Shown: positions 50,307 to 59,591 of the stretch, piece after piece | Layout: every line of letters starts with the position of its first letter | Position numbering within the stretch: the first letter of the stretch is position 1 | Assembly (NCBI RefSeq): GCF_017643475.1 | Contig: NZ_JAEPNI010000001.1 | Coordinates: 434,001-498,000 of the forward strand | From: Maricaulis sp. | GTDB taxonomy: Bacteria; Pseudomonadota; Alphaproteobacteria; Caulobacterales; Maricaulaceae | DNA length: 64,000 nt | Reading direction: 5' to 3' | The notes under the pieces: model-generated | The model's input: the letters and a program-made list of their open reading frames with translations, nothing else | The model's database searches: none | Told to the model about the DNA's origin: nothing | Translations under genes and position numbers: made by a program

Positions 50307-52112
50307 ATGACCCAGATCAAGACCGGAATATCCATCCTCGCATTGGCGATGCTGGCCACGGCCTGCAGCCCGCCTGCAGCCAATGATGGCAGTGAAGTTG
50401 CCAGCAATCCGCCGCCGAGCCGCGAAGGCCTGGCACCGGGGCTCTATGACGCCGAGGAAGTCAGCTGGAATGTTGAGCTCGTCCATGCGGAGCGCACGCC
50501 GGAAGCCTTTGCTCCGGACAATGCGATGTGGGCGCCCGCTGTTGAAATGGCCCTGATGCAGGCGATGCAGAATGGCGAGGAAGTCGAGCGTCCGCCGAGC
50601 CCGATCTCGTTTGCGAATACCGACCTGGCCTTCTCCGGTGATCGTGTGATCATGGGCAACTGGCATGGTTTCAACGTTTTCGAGACGCAGGATGACAGCT
50701 CGGTAGAGCATGTCCTGTCTGTTGTCTGCCCGGGTGGCCAGGGCGATGTGAGTGTGCACGGAAACCTGGTCTTCCGTTCTGTCGAGGACAATCGTGGCCG
50801 CCTTGATTGTGGTTCCGGTGGTGTCGAGGGTGAAAGCAGTGCGGAGCGTTTCCGCGGCGTGCAGATCTTTGACATTTCCGACATGAACAATGTGCGCCAG
50901 GTCGCTGCCGTCCAGACGTGCCGCGGTTCGCATACGCATACTGTTGTGCCCGATCTCAATGATCCGAGCGTGATCTATATCTACAACTCCGGAACCTCGT
51001 CCGTGCGTCCGTCCAGCGAACTGGAAATGTGTTCCGGCGGTGAGCCGGAGCAGAATCCGGATACCGCGCTTTACTCCATCGACGTGATCCGTGTCCCGCT
51101 GGCAACGCCGGAAGACGCGGCCATCGTCAATCGTCCGCGCATCTTTGCCGATCACGAAACCGGCGAGATTGCCGGCCTGTGGCGGGGTGGCCAGCTGGAA
51201 GAGGAAGCCCAGGAGACCTCGGTCACCAACCAGTGTCACGACATCAATGTCTACCCGGAAATGGGCCTGGCGGCTGGTGCGTGTAGCGGCAACGGCATCC
51301 TGCTCGACATTTCCGATCCGGCCAATCCGGCGCGTATCAGCGAGATGTCCGATCCGAACATGGCCTATTGGCATGCGGCGATCTTCAACAACGACGCCAA
51401 CAAGATCCTCTTCACCGACGAGTGGGGCGGCGGTCTCGGTGCACGTTGCCGTGCCGAGGACCCGGAAACCTGGGGCGCCAATATCATCGCCGACATCACC
51501 GAAAACGGTCTGGAAGGGCGGGCGATCTTCAAGATCCCGAACACCCAGTCCGCGGTCGAGAACTGTGTCGCCCACAATGGTTCCCTGGTTCCGGTCCCTG
51601 GACGCGATATCATCGTCCAGGGCTGGTATTCAGGCGGTATCTCGGTGATTGACTTCACCGACAGCAACAACCCGTTCGAGATCGCCTTCTTCGATCGAGG
51701 TCCGCTGGATTCTGAACAGCTCTTCCTGGGCGGCAACTGGGCAGCCTACTGGCACAATGGGCTGGTCTATGCGCCGGAGATCGTGCGCGGCCTGGACATC
51801 TTCCGTCTCCTGCCGAGTGAATACATCTCCGAGAACGAGCTGGCCGCGGCCAATCTCATCCGTTTCGACGAAGCCAATACGCAGACACAGATGCGTTTCG
51901 AATGGCCTGACGAACCGGTTGTGGCGCTTGCCTATGTCGACCAGCTGACCCGTTCCGGTGCCATGACTGATGCCATGGCCGATACCGTGCGCAGCGCCGT
52001 CAATGCCGGCTCTGCTGGCGATGATCTGTTGAGCTCGCTGTCGGCGGCTGCGGAAGGTGCCGAAGGCGCCGATGCAAGCCGTTTCCGCGCGCTGATGGAG
52101 TGGTTCGGCTAA
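50307..52112 (+). CDS. LVIVD-repeat lipoprotein, large beta-propeller-like exported protein
   Basis: 601 residues. Lipobox LATACS at residues about 16-21. Repeated beta-strand units with LVIVD-like pattern: HGNLVFRSVEDN, GVQIFDISDMNNVRQVAAVQT, GILLDISDPANPARISEM, GGISVIDFTDSNNPFEIAFFD, GLVYAPEIVRGLDIFRLL. Such repeats build a propeller. GGGGGAG precedes the ATG. It follows the DUF305 gene closely; DUF305/LVIVD pairs occur in other bacteria. Function unknown; the His-containing patches CRGSHTHTVV, NQCHDINV and YWHAAIFNN could bind a metal. A terminator follows the stop. Confidence 0.82.
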   Translation: MTQIKTGISILALAMLATACSPPAANDGSEVASNPPPSREGLAPGLYDAEEVSWNVELVHAERTPEAFAPDNAMWAPAVEMALMQAMQNGEEVERPPSPISFANTDLAFSGDRVIMGNWHGFNVFETQDDSSVEHVLSVVCPGGQGDVSVHGNLVFRSVEDNRGRLDCGSGGVEGESSAERFRGVQIFDISDMNNVRQVAAVQTCRGSHTHTVVPDLNDPSVIYIYNSGTSSVRPSSELEMCSGGEPEQNPDTALYSIDVIRVPLATPEDAAIVNRPRIFADHETGEIAGLWRGGQLEEEAQETSVTNQCHDINVYPEMGLAAGACSGNGILLDISDPANPARISEMSDPNMAYWHAAIFNNDANKILFTDEWGGGLGARCRAEDPETWGANIIADITENGLEGRAIFKIPNTQSAVENCVAHNGSLVPVPGRDIIVQGWYSGGISVIDFTDSNNPFEIAFFDRGPLDSEQLFLGGNWAAYWHNGLVYAPEIVRGLDIFRLLPSEYISENELAAANLIRFDEANTQTQMRFEWPDEPVVALAYVDQLTRSGAMTDAMADTVRSAVNAGSAGDDLLSSLSAAAEGAEGADASRFRALMEWFG

Positions 52113-52131
52113 GAGCGTTCCTCAGAGGTTA

Positions 52132-52166
52132 AAAGGCCGGGCAGCTCCTGCTGTCCGGCCTTTCTA
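52132..52166 (+). terminator. Intrinsic terminator after the LVIVD-repeat gene
   Basis: AAAGGCCGGGCAGC (52132-52145) pairs with GCTGTCCGGCCTTT (52150-52163) around TCCT, with one G-U pair, followed by CTAATTT. Confidence 0.9.
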
Positions 52167-52199
52167 ATTTGTGAACTGCGCCTGGTTCCGAATGCGCTG

Positions 52200-53039
52200 C
52201 TAGTCGAAATCAGCGGCGCTGTGTCGTTCGTGCATTTGCGTGTCCTCATCGCCCCAGGACTTGTTGACCCGGATACCGCGCTTGACGGCCGGACGTGCCG
52301 CGACCTCGTCGGCCCATCGTTTGACGTTCTTGTATTCGTCGACCGAGAGGAATTCGGCAGCGCTGTAGAGCACGCCGCGCACCAGGGCGCCATACCAGGG
52401 CCAGATGGCCATGTCGGCGATGGAGTATTCGTCACCCGCGATGAATTTCCGGTTCGCCAGGGTGCGGTCGAGCACATCGAGCTGGCGTTTGACTTCCATG
52501 GCGTAGCGGTTGATCGGATACTCGAATTTTTCCGGTGCATAGGCATAGAAATGCCCGAATCCGCCGCCGAGAAAAGGCGCGGATCCCATCTGCCAGAACA
52601 GCCAGTTCATGACTTCCGTGCGCTCCGGGCCGGAGGCCGGCAGGAATTTGCCGAATTTCTCGGCCAGGTGCACCAGCATGGAGCCGGACTCGAAGATGTT
52701 CACCTCGGTCTCGCCCGAGCGGTCGACCAGGGCCGGGATCTTGGAGTTCGGGTTGACGCCGACAAAACCACTGGAGAACTGGTCGCCCTCGGTGATCCGG
52801 ATCAGCCAGGCATCGTATTCCGCTTCGGTGATGCCCTGTTCGAGCAATTCCTCGAACAGGATGGTGACTTTCACGCCATTGGGCGTGGCCAGCGAGTAGA
52901 GCTGGAACGGATGCTCGCCGACCGGCAACGCTTTTTCGTGCGTGGAGCCGGCGATTGGGCGGTTGATATTGGCAAAATTGCCACCGCTCTCAGCGTCCCA
53001 GGTCCAGACTTTCGGCGGTGTATAGGTGGTATCGTTCAC
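52200..53039 (-). CDS. yghU: Glutathione S-transferase-like disulfide-bond oxidoreductase (YghU family)
   Basis: 279 residues from GTG 53039 with GGGGA upstream. Thioredoxin-fold domain (residues 40-125) with HPFQLYSLATPNGVKVTILFEEL and VNPNSKIPALVDR, then an all-helical domain (GSAPFLGGGFGHFYAYAPEKFEYPINRYAMEVKRQLDVLDRTL, ADMAIWPWYGALVRG). This is the YghU subgroup, which binds two glutathiones and reduces disulfides. The opposite-strand frame of 293 codons is a shadow. Confidence 0.92.
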   Translation of the reverse strand: MNDTTYTPPKVWTWDAESGGNFANINRPIAGSTHEKALPVGEHPFQLYSLATPNGVKVTILFEELLEQGITEAEYDAWLIRITEGDQFSSGFVGVNPNSKIPALVDRSGETEVNIFESGSMLVHLAEKFGKFLPASGPERTEVMNWLFWQMGSAPFLGGGFGHFYAYAPEKFEYPINRYAMEVKRQLDVLDRTLANRKFIAGDEYSIADMAIWPWYGALVRGVLYSAAEFLSVDEYKNVKRWADEVAARPAVKRGIRVNKSWGDEDTQMHERHSAADFD

Positions 53040-53197
53040 GACAGATCCCCATTGCTTTCGACGCCATACCTAGGAAGGCGCGAGCCCGGTTCAACTCTCT
53101 AGGCTGATTTGCCGAGGATCGCGATGGTGTGTTGATGGACCAAAGTGACGGCATGGCTTACCACTCGGAGAACGCATCCGGGGAGGGGGCGAGCGAA

Positions 53198-53926
53198 ATG
53201 AGCAAAAGCGTCGACTTTGATGATCTGGCCGGGGACTTGTTCAGCCTGAACATTCGTGGCCTTCGGTCGATCGCGGCACTGTGGGCACAACCCGCGCGTT
53301 ACTTCGAAGCCGCCGAGCAGACAGACTGGCAGGACCAGTACACACCGTCAGTGCGTCTCTGGTTGTCGCTGATCGCCCTGTCATCCCTGTTGCAGGTGAT
53401 TTCACTCAGCGCTGATTCCCCAATCGTTCTGGCGTATGCCGACGGGTTTCAGGATGCCGGGCTGGCCTTGCCTCCCGAACTGACCTTCCAGGCTATCGGC
53501 GAGGAGGCCACCGTTTGGATCTTCACCGCCTTCCCGATCGTTCAATTGCTCACCTTCCTGTTGATCCTGCCCTTGTTCAATCTGTGGGGAGGCGAAACGA
53601 CTTTTAGTCTGCGGGTGCGTTATGGTTTCGCGATGATGGTGCCGAGTGCCTCGCTGATGTTGATTATCATGCCCGGGGCAAAGCTTGTCGGCATGCCAGC
53701 CGAATGGGCGATTATCTTCGGTGCCATGGTCGGGTTGATCGCCTTCCTGGTCGACGCTTTAACCGTTCACCGTGGAGCCAGGGCCGGATCCGGTCCCACG
53801 AGTCGGCTGGTGCGCTCCGCCCTGATCGCGGCAGTCGTATTGCTGCTCAACGTCATCATGCACACGATCACGCAGGTCACGAGCATAATCCTGATCAGCA
53901 TGAAATACGGCCTGGCCCCGACCTAA
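53198..53926 (+). CDS. Multi-pass membrane protein of unknown function
   Basis: 242 residues from ATG 53198, where GGGAGGGGG lies upstream; ATGs at 53135 and 53153 lack a ribosome site. Opens DLAGDLFSLNIRGLRSIAALWAQPARYFEAAEQTDWQDQYTPS, then five or so membrane helices (LWLSLIALSSLLQVIS, IFTAFPIVQLLTFLLILPLF, YGFAMMVPSASLMLIIMPG, WAIIFGAMVGLIAFLVDAL, ALIAAVVLLLNVIMHTI). The initial PARYFE region recalls DUF3667/Yip-like proteins, but I cannot place it firmly. It converges on tRNA-Thr. Confidence 0.7.
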   Translation: MSKSVDFDDLAGDLFSLNIRGLRSIAALWAQPARYFEAAEQTDWQDQYTPSVRLWLSLIALSSLLQVISLSADSPIVLAYADGFQDAGLALPPELTFQAIGEEATVWIFTAFPIVQLLTFLLILPLFNLWGGETTFSLRVRYGFAMMVPSASLMLIIMPGAKLVGMPAEWAIIFGAMVGLIAFLVDALTVHRGARAGSGPTSRLVRSALIAAVVLLLNVIMHTITQVTSIILISMKYGLAPT

Positions 53927-53935
53927 GACGGGTCC

Positions 53936-54070
53936 GGTTCGGGCGTATCGGGAGCAAGGCCGCTATCCGCCCAATACGCCTCGCCAACAGCCCTGAGCGC
54001 GCTTCATGTGAGCGCGAACCCAACACCGGCGACAGGTTCAAACTCGGGTTCGGGCGCAGCGGGAGCAAGG
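53936..54070. repeat. Pair of 24-base direct repeats between a gene end and tRNA-Thr
   Basis: GGTTCGGGCGTATCGGGAGC... (53936-53959) and GGTTCGGGCGCAGCGGGAGC... (54047-54070) match at 22 of 24 bases and start 111 bases apart, in the gap 53927-54079 between the membrane gene and tRNA-Thr. Inside the first copy, GGCGTAT can pair with ATACGCC further on (7 bp). Confidence 0.65.
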
Positions 54071-54079
54071 AAAGAAGAA

Positions 54080-54155
<76 letters not shown>

Positions 54156-54236
54156 CTACCACCCATGTCTCGCGCACGTTTCCGGTCGCGAGGCGGCGGA
54201 AACTAACCGTGAAAGCGTGACTTCGCAAGCCCTAGT

Positions 54237-54980
54237 TCAGCGTGAGAACCAGCGCTTGAAATCGCTGACGCGCTGGCGGCTCACGGTGTGTTCTCCGTCG
54301 AGGGTTTTCAGGCGGACCTGCCAGTGGCCGCCGCTGCGGTCGGCCTGGTCGATGGCGGCGATATTGGGCAGGAGAGCGCGGCTGATGCGGAAAAAATCCT
54401 GGGGGTCGAGCGCGTCTTCCAGCTCGTTGAGGGTGAAGTCGACAAAATAGCTCTCACCGGAATTGAGATGCGCAAGGACGCCCTTGTCGCGGGCCTGGAA
54501 ACAGGCGATTTCCCTGATCGGAACGGGACGCAGGCGATTGCCGGTCGAGATCAGCAGGCGTGTCTTGTAGCTATCACCCAGCCCGGCCTTGCGGACGGCC
54601 TGTTTCTGTTCCTCTGCGGAGGGACCGCGCAGGCGGTCGAGCTTGTCGAAAGCTGCGGCGAGATCGGTCTCGTCGACGGGTTTGAGCAGATAGGCGATGC
54701 CGTTGGAACGGAAGGCTTCGAGCGCGTATTCGTCATGCGCCGTGCAGAAAATTGCCGGGCAGGGAATCTCGCGGATTTCAAACAGGTCGAAACAGGTGCC
54801 ATCGGCAAGGCGGATGTCGAAAAACACGAGGTCAGGCGGAGGATTGTCGCGAAACCAGGCATCGGCCTCGGCGACGCCTTCGACCACGCCCAGTACGGTG
54901 TGATCCGGTCGCACGTTTTGCAGGCGTCTCATCAGGCGTTCGGCAGCGGGGTATTCGTCCTCGACGATGAGGATATTCAT
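54237..54980 (-). CDS. LytTR-family response regulator
   Basis: 247 residues. Receiver domain (1-120): MNILIVEDEYPAAERLMRRL, VFFDIRLADG (phosphoacceptor Asp), CTAHDEYALEAF and YLLKPVDETDL. LytTR DNA-binding domain (about 145-245): RLLISTGNRLRPVPIREIACFQARDKGVLAHLNSGESYFVDFTLNELED, FFRISRALLPNIAAI, HTVSRQRVSDFKRWF. Its ATG overlaps the kinase stop (ATGA), the normal coupled order. The kinase is broken by two in-frame stops, so this regulator may be orphaned. Confidence 0.92.
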   Translation of the reverse strand: MNILIVEDEYPAAERLMRRLQNVRPDHTVLGVVEGVAEADAWFRDNPPPDLVFFDIRLADGTCFDLFEIREIPCPAIFCTAHDEYALEAFRSNGIAYLLKPVDETDLAAAFDKLDRLRGPSAEEQKQAVRKAGLGDSYKTRLLISTGNRLRPVPIREIACFQARDKGVLAHLNSGESYFVDFTLNELEDALDPQDFFRISRALLPNIAAIDQADRSGGHWQVRLKTLDGEHTVSRQRVSDFKRWFSR

Positions 54981-56122
54981 GCGGCGCGCTCCGGCAGCCA
55001 GGGCAGGGTCACGGTGAACACGTCATCCGTGTTGCTCACAACGACCGTGCCGGCACCGGCGAGCCCGAACCGGGAGCTGAGATTGCTCCGCCCGATCCCG
55101 CTTGATTCCACGCTCAATACAGGTCTCACCGGGTTAGTGATGGTGATACCGCTTTCATCGGCGCTGATACGGATGTCCAGCGGCGCATTGCGGGTCGCGA
55201 CATTATGTTTGAGCGCGTTCTCGACCAGGGTGAGAAGGCTCATGGGAATGAGTTCGCGATCCATTACCTCGTCAGCAATCTCGACGCTCAGATTGAACGT
55301 GTCCGGTCGGCGCTGGGCCTAGACCTTGAGGAAGGCAGACGCCGCTTTCCAGTCCTCTTTCAGGCTGGCGCGCTCCCGGCCTTCGGTCTGCAGGACATAA
55401 CGATAGATATCCGAAAGGGAGCGGACAAAGCGCTCCACCGCTTGCGGCCGTTCCACTGCGGTCTGGGCGAGGGCGCCCAGGCTGTTGAAGAGGAAGTGCG
55501 GGGCGAGACGGTTTTTCAGGGCGTCATAACGCGCTTCCGCGGCAGCGCGTCCGGCTTCTTCGCGGGCAAGCCGCTCGTCGGTATAGGCCGAGCGGAAACC
55601 GAAACTCTCCGAAATGCCCGAGATCGCGATCGGGATCAGGATGGCGGTAAAGGTCTGGTCGATGGCAAAGGACAGGTTGAAGCCGAAATTATAAACCACA
55701 AGGCCGAAGAAGGCGACGAAGGCGGCCGAGCCAAGCGCGCCGTACACGACCGAGCCGGCAAAGATCACGATCTGGCGAGTGGCGTCATGGGTTCCATACG
55801 GCCAGCGTTTCAGCCAGAAGGCGCGCCAGCTCTCGTGCATGGCGACGATCATGACGGCAAAATAGAAGCCCATCATCACCTCGCCCCATCCGGCCAGGGT
55901 CACGGTGATGAAGTCGAGGTCTTCCCGCGCCGCTTAACGCGCCTTGGCGTAGAGCGGTTCGCCCAGGCCAATCAGCATGACAACAAGAATGGAAACCCAG
56001 ACCCGGTTGGGGATCCGGGACAGGTGACCGATCAGGGATGGGCGGGTGGCTGGCGCCATTTGGGTCTGAGCACGCATGATGCGATTAGATACCTGATCGA
56101 CCGGCCTGTCAGCACCGCTCAT
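54977..56122 (-). pseudogene. LytS-type sensor histidine kinase with two in-frame stops
   Basis: 382 codons in one frame from ATG 56122 to the stop at 54977. It has an N-terminal membrane region (VWVSILVVMLIGLGEPLYAKAR, then WGEVMMGFYFAVMIVAMHE and further helices), HATPase/His_kinase domain with APHFLFNSLGALAQ (phospho-His), LVENALKHN (N box) and SSGIGRSNLSSRFG. TAA at 55934-55936 splits the first two helices, and TAG at 55319-55321 falls between FLKV and AQRRPDTFNLSVEIADE, just before the N box. Both stops are in phase with the rest, and sequence on either side reads as one protein. So it is a pseudogene, or the sequence has errors. Confidence 0.85.
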
Positions 56123-56154
56123 CCCGGCAAATCAACCACTGATCCGGAAGGCTG

Positions 56155-56769
56155 TCAGAGCGCTGGCAGTCGCGCGCAGACCATGTCGACCATTTCACCG
56201 AAACTCAGCTCGCCCGTATTGCGGATGACCATGTCTGCATGGGGTTTTTGCGGTTCGACATGCAGGTCGTGCATGGGGCGGACATGTGTTTCGAACTGGA
56301 AGCGTGCGAACTCCTCGGTGCGCGAGCGTTCGGCTACATCACGGGTGATGCGGCGGTCCAGGCGAATGTCATCGCCTGCGGAGACATAGACCGAGAAATC
56401 GAACCGGCTGCGCAGCTGGTCGCTCGCCAGGATGTGCATGCCTTCGACGATCAGGATGCGGCCCGGTGCAAAGGTCTGGTTCTGCGGACGACGGCGATGG
56501 GTGGCAAAGTCGTATTGCGGGATATCGACAGACGCGCCCTGTTTCAGCGCGCCCAGATGTGCGGCCAGCAGGCCGTGATCCTTGGCCGCCGGTTCGTCGA
56601 AATTGAACGCGCGTTCGTCAAAGCCGGGAATGTCGCCAGCGTCGATATAATAATCATCCTCGGCCAGGATCTGGGCGTCGTGCTGGTTGAAATGTTCAGC
56701 CAGCGCGGTGGACAGGCGGGACTTACCGGAGGCCGACCCGCCGGTGATCGCAATCAACAGGCGGCTCAT
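56155..56769 (-). CDS. udk: Uridine kinase-family nucleoside kinase
   Basis: 204 residues. P-loop kinase with Walker A GGSASGKS (residues 10-17), LAEDDYYIDAGDIPGFDERAFNFDEPAAKD and IPQYDFATHRRRPQNQTFAPGRILIVEGMHIL (Walker B, Asp/Glu). Phosphorylates uridine or cytidine. Its ATG overlaps the hemY-like stop by 4 bases, at the tail of the heme operon. Confidence 0.9.
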   Translation of the reverse strand: MSRLLIAITGGSASGKSRLSTALAEHFNQHDAQILAEDDYYIDAGDIPGFDERAFNFDEPAAKDHGLLAAHLGALKQGASVDIPQYDFATHRRRPQNQTFAPGRILIVEGMHILASDQLRSRFDFSVYVSAGDDIRLDRRITRDVAERSRTEEFARFQFETHVRPMHDLHVEPQKPHADMVIRNTGELSFGEMVDMVCARLPAL

Positions 56770-58250
56770 GCGGCACGGCCCTCATCATCAGGACCTTCGC
56801 TCTCAGCCTCGCCCACACCCGGATCATCGGGCTGGCGCGGGGCGTCGTAGAACGCCGTCCCCGTGCCTTGTGTGACACCACCTGTGACCGGTTTCGGGCG
56901 CGGAGCTTCCAGCAGCGCGGTTTCCGGAACCGCGTCGGCCGCGCCTTCATAACGTTCGTGGCGCGGATGGATCAGGCGAGCTTCATCGCCATAGACATAG
57001 ACCATGCGCTTCCAGTCGTCGGACGTGTAGGGGAAGGGGCGGCCTTCCTCGTCCATATCCGTCCAGTCGGCTTCCACCGAGGCATTGGCGGCACGGGTCA
57101 TCCAGCGGCGGGCATCCTCGTCGCGGTCCTGCAGGCGGTAAAGCCGGGCGACCATGGCACAGACGCGGGCGCTGGGCGTGGTCTCTTCCAGCAGCGGCAG
57201 GAGAATGCGCTCGGCGACAGCGCTCTCGCCTTCATCCAGCGCGATCTGGGCCTTCAGCAGCTGGCTTTCGCGGTGTTCCGGCGCCAGCTCGACCAGAGCC
57301 TTCAGGCGTTCCAGGCGTTTGGTCGGCGTGTCGGACTTGCGCAAATCCTTGTAGGAGCGGGCCAGGACCGGGTGGGGGGCGGCCTGCCAGGCTGTTTCGA
57401 GAACGTCAGAGGCCTTCTTGTGTCGACGGCTCTGGGCGAGGAGCCGGGAGGCCAGCGTTGCGGCCGGTGCGAAACCGGGCGCTGCCTTCGTGGCCGCCTC
57501 GGCGAGGTCGCGCGCGCGGTCAGCTTGTTCCTCTTCCAGGCTCATGGCGGCAGCAGTCATGATGACGGCGCGCCGGCGCTGGATCTGGTCCAGCGGCAAT
57601 TGCTTGCGGCGTTCGCCTTCATTCAGCGTGTCCAGCGCTGCCTCCCAGCGCCCCTGGGCAATCTGGCTGTCCAGCAGGGCCTCGAAGGCCCAGCGTGCGC
57701 CCTTGGCCTTGGCGAAGGCGTCCTTGGCATGTTCCTCGGTCGTCTGCTGGTCACCGCGTTCATGCGCCAGCTGGGCCAGGCCGCGATGGGCGACGACCTG
57801 GGTGCGCTTGTCTTCCAGCAGGGCTTCGTAGTGGGCTTCAGCGCCTTCCAGATTGCCGGCAGCCTCAGCGGCACGCGCGGCCAGGAGGCGCGACAGGGCC
57901 GGACGTTCGAGCAGTGCGTCAGCGCGCGCGGCCTGACGCACGGCGGCTTCGCCATCCCCGGCTGCGGAGGCGATGAGGGCTTTTTCAAGCGCGTCATAGC
58001 CCTGCTCGCGCCGACGACGGGAGAGGAAGGCTTTCATTTTGTCAGGCGATGTCCAGGCTAGATAGATGCCCCACCAGAGGACAAGGAACAGGAAGGCAAA
58101 CAGGATCAGTCCGCCAGCGGCGACCACAAAGGGCAGCTCGGCACGCCAACCTAGGAATTCGAAAGTCGCAGTGCCCGGATTGAGCGCGAAAAACGCGCCG
58201 GCAGCGGCGGCGAGGATGGCGGCAGCGACAGCAAGTATCAGTCGTATCAT
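56766..58250 (-). CDS. HemY-like inner-membrane TPR protein
   Basis: 494 residues. Two N-terminal membrane helices (LILAVAAAILAAAAGAFFAL; LPFVVAAGGLILFAFLFLVLWWGIYL) enclosing PGTATFEFLGWRAE, the HemY_N signature. Residues about 90-400 are tetratricopeptide helices. It belongs to the HemY-N family found next to hemC/hemD, with unclear function (not protoporphyrinogen oxidase). Starts inside the mitofilin stop (4-base overlap). Confidence 0.9.
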   Translation of the reverse strand: MIRLILAVAAAILAAAAGAFFALNPGTATFEFLGWRAELPFVVAAGGLILFAFLFLVLWWGIYLAWTSPDKMKAFLSRRRREQGYDALEKALIASAAGDGEAAVRQAARADALLERPALSRLLAARAAEAAGNLEGAEAHYEALLEDKRTQVVAHRGLAQLAHERGDQQTTEEHAKDAFAKAKGARWAFEALLDSQIAQGRWEAALDTLNEGERRKQLPLDQIQRRRAVIMTAAAMSLEEEQADRARDLAEAATKAAPGFAPAATLASRLLAQSRRHKKASDVLETAWQAAPHPVLARSYKDLRKSDTPTKRLERLKALVELAPEHRESQLLKAQIALDEGESAVAERILLPLLEETTPSARVCAMVARLYRLQDRDEDARRWMTRAANASVEADWTDMDEEGRPFPYTSDDWKRMVYVYGDEARLIHPRHERYEGAADAVPETALLEAPRPKPVTGGVTQGTGTAFYDAPRQPDDPGVGEAESEGPDDEGRAA

Positions 58251-59557
58251 GACGGATCAGTCCCCAGTTCCGCGGCGGTCTCGGCCAGGTTCTGGCGAAC
58301 CGTTTCAAGACGGGCATCAGTTTCAAGACGGGCGCGTGCACCCAACAGCCATTCCCGGGCAGCTTCAAGAGCGTCACCTTCGAGTTGTTCGGTCAGCGTG
58401 ACAGCATCGGCCAACTCGCGGTCATTGAGAGCGGCCTCGGCTAGTGATGTCACCGCCAGCGGATCGCGGTCCGCGCTGTCTGCATCAACACGCTGAACCT
58501 GGAGCAAGCCCCAAAGCCGCTGGCCGCTGCCAGCAGCGGCACGGATCTCTTGGCCTGGGTAGGTCGTGCGCAGGTCATCGAGTGTCGGTGCGCCGGCACG
58601 AGAGTAACTTGCCAGCGCGGCCAAATCGGCATTGCCGCGCCAAAGGCGGGCAATGGCCGCGCGCTCGGCCTCGAACGCCCCCCCGGTGGCTGCGGCATCC
58701 CGGAGGGCTGTTAGGGCGATCGCGCGTGCGGCGAGAATGCGTTCGGCCTCTGTGTCGACCTCCGGCTCCCGTTCCGCGGCGGCCAGGGCGCCGTCGGCGG
58801 TGGTCTGGGCGGCGGCGACTGCTGAGCGTGCGTCCGCCAGCTCGGTTTCCAGGGTAGCGATACGGTTGTTGAGGGCCTGGATCTGTGCCGTGTGATCAGT
58901 TGCTGGCTGTGCGGCCGGCGCGTTTTCCAGCGCTGTGATGCGGTTGGCCAGGTTTTGCAGAAGTGACGGATCGATCGCCGTCTGGCTGGCGAGATTCGCC
59001 TGGTCCAGCGCGGTTTGTGTTGATTGACCCAGCTCTGCCTGTCCGGCTTCCAGGGCCTCGATGCGGGCGATCAGGCCGGACGGGTCGAAGGCAGCGACTT
59101 CGCCATCTCCGGTCGGGACCGGACGGGCTTCCAGTGAGGTCAGGCGGCTTTCGATGCCGGAGAGATCGGCCGTGTTTCCATCGCCCGTTGCTTGCGGGCG
59201 GGCTTCCAGCTCGCTGATGCGGTTTTCCAGCGAAGCGACAGCCGACTGCGCAGCGGTGCGCGCGTCAGCGGCCGGGTCTTCTGCTTCCATCGCGGCCAGG
59301 CGAGTTTCCAGTCCGGTCATGGACTGGGTCATCGTGGCGCGTTCGCTGGCCCCGGGATCGGTGCTGTCGCCCTGGCCCGGGAAGAACTGCACCGCGGCAA
59401 AGCCCAGCGCACCACCGGTCAGACTGGCGAGGGCAAAGGTGATGAGGCTGGCGCCCATGCGGGATGCGGCCTGGGTATCAGGCGGCAATTCCTCGGAGCT
59501 GTCAGCGGGCTCGAACTCTGCGTCGAGCGGTTCCGGATCGATACTGGAGTCGGACAT
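58247..59557 (-). CDS. Alphaproteobacterial Mic60 (mitofilin-like) inner-membrane protein
   Basis: 436 residues. A short acidic N-terminus, one membrane helix (SLITFALASLTGGALGFAAVQFF), a long coiled coil (about residues 75-260), and a C-terminal region ending NDRELADAVTLTEQLEGDALEAAREWLLGARARLE, the mitofilin-type domain. Alphaproteobacterial Mic60 homologues lie in the hem cluster between hemD and hemY as here. They bend membranes at contact sites. Identification rests on gene order and architecture. Confidence 0.82.
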   Translation of the reverse strand: MSDSSIDPEPLDAEFEPADSSEELPPDTQAASRMGASLITFALASLTGGALGFAAVQFFPGQGDSTDPGASERATMTQSMTGLETRLAAMEAEDPAADARTAAQSAVASLENRISELEARPQATGDGNTADLSGIESRLTSLEARPVPTGDGEVAAFDPSGLIARIEALEAGQAELGQSTQTALDQANLASQTAIDPSLLQNLANRITALENAPAAQPATDHTAQIQALNNRIATLETELADARSAVAAAQTTADGALAAAEREPEVDTEAERILAARAIALTALRDAAATGGAFEAERAAIARLWRGNADLAALASYSRAGAPTLDDLRTTYPGQEIRAAAGSGQRLWGLLQVQRVDADSADRDPLAVTSLAEAALNDRELADAVTLTEQLEGDALEAAREWLLGARARLETDARLETVRQNLAETAAELGTDPS

Positions 59558-59591
59558 GACGGGCCGTGATTCGGGTTGAGACCCGAATACC

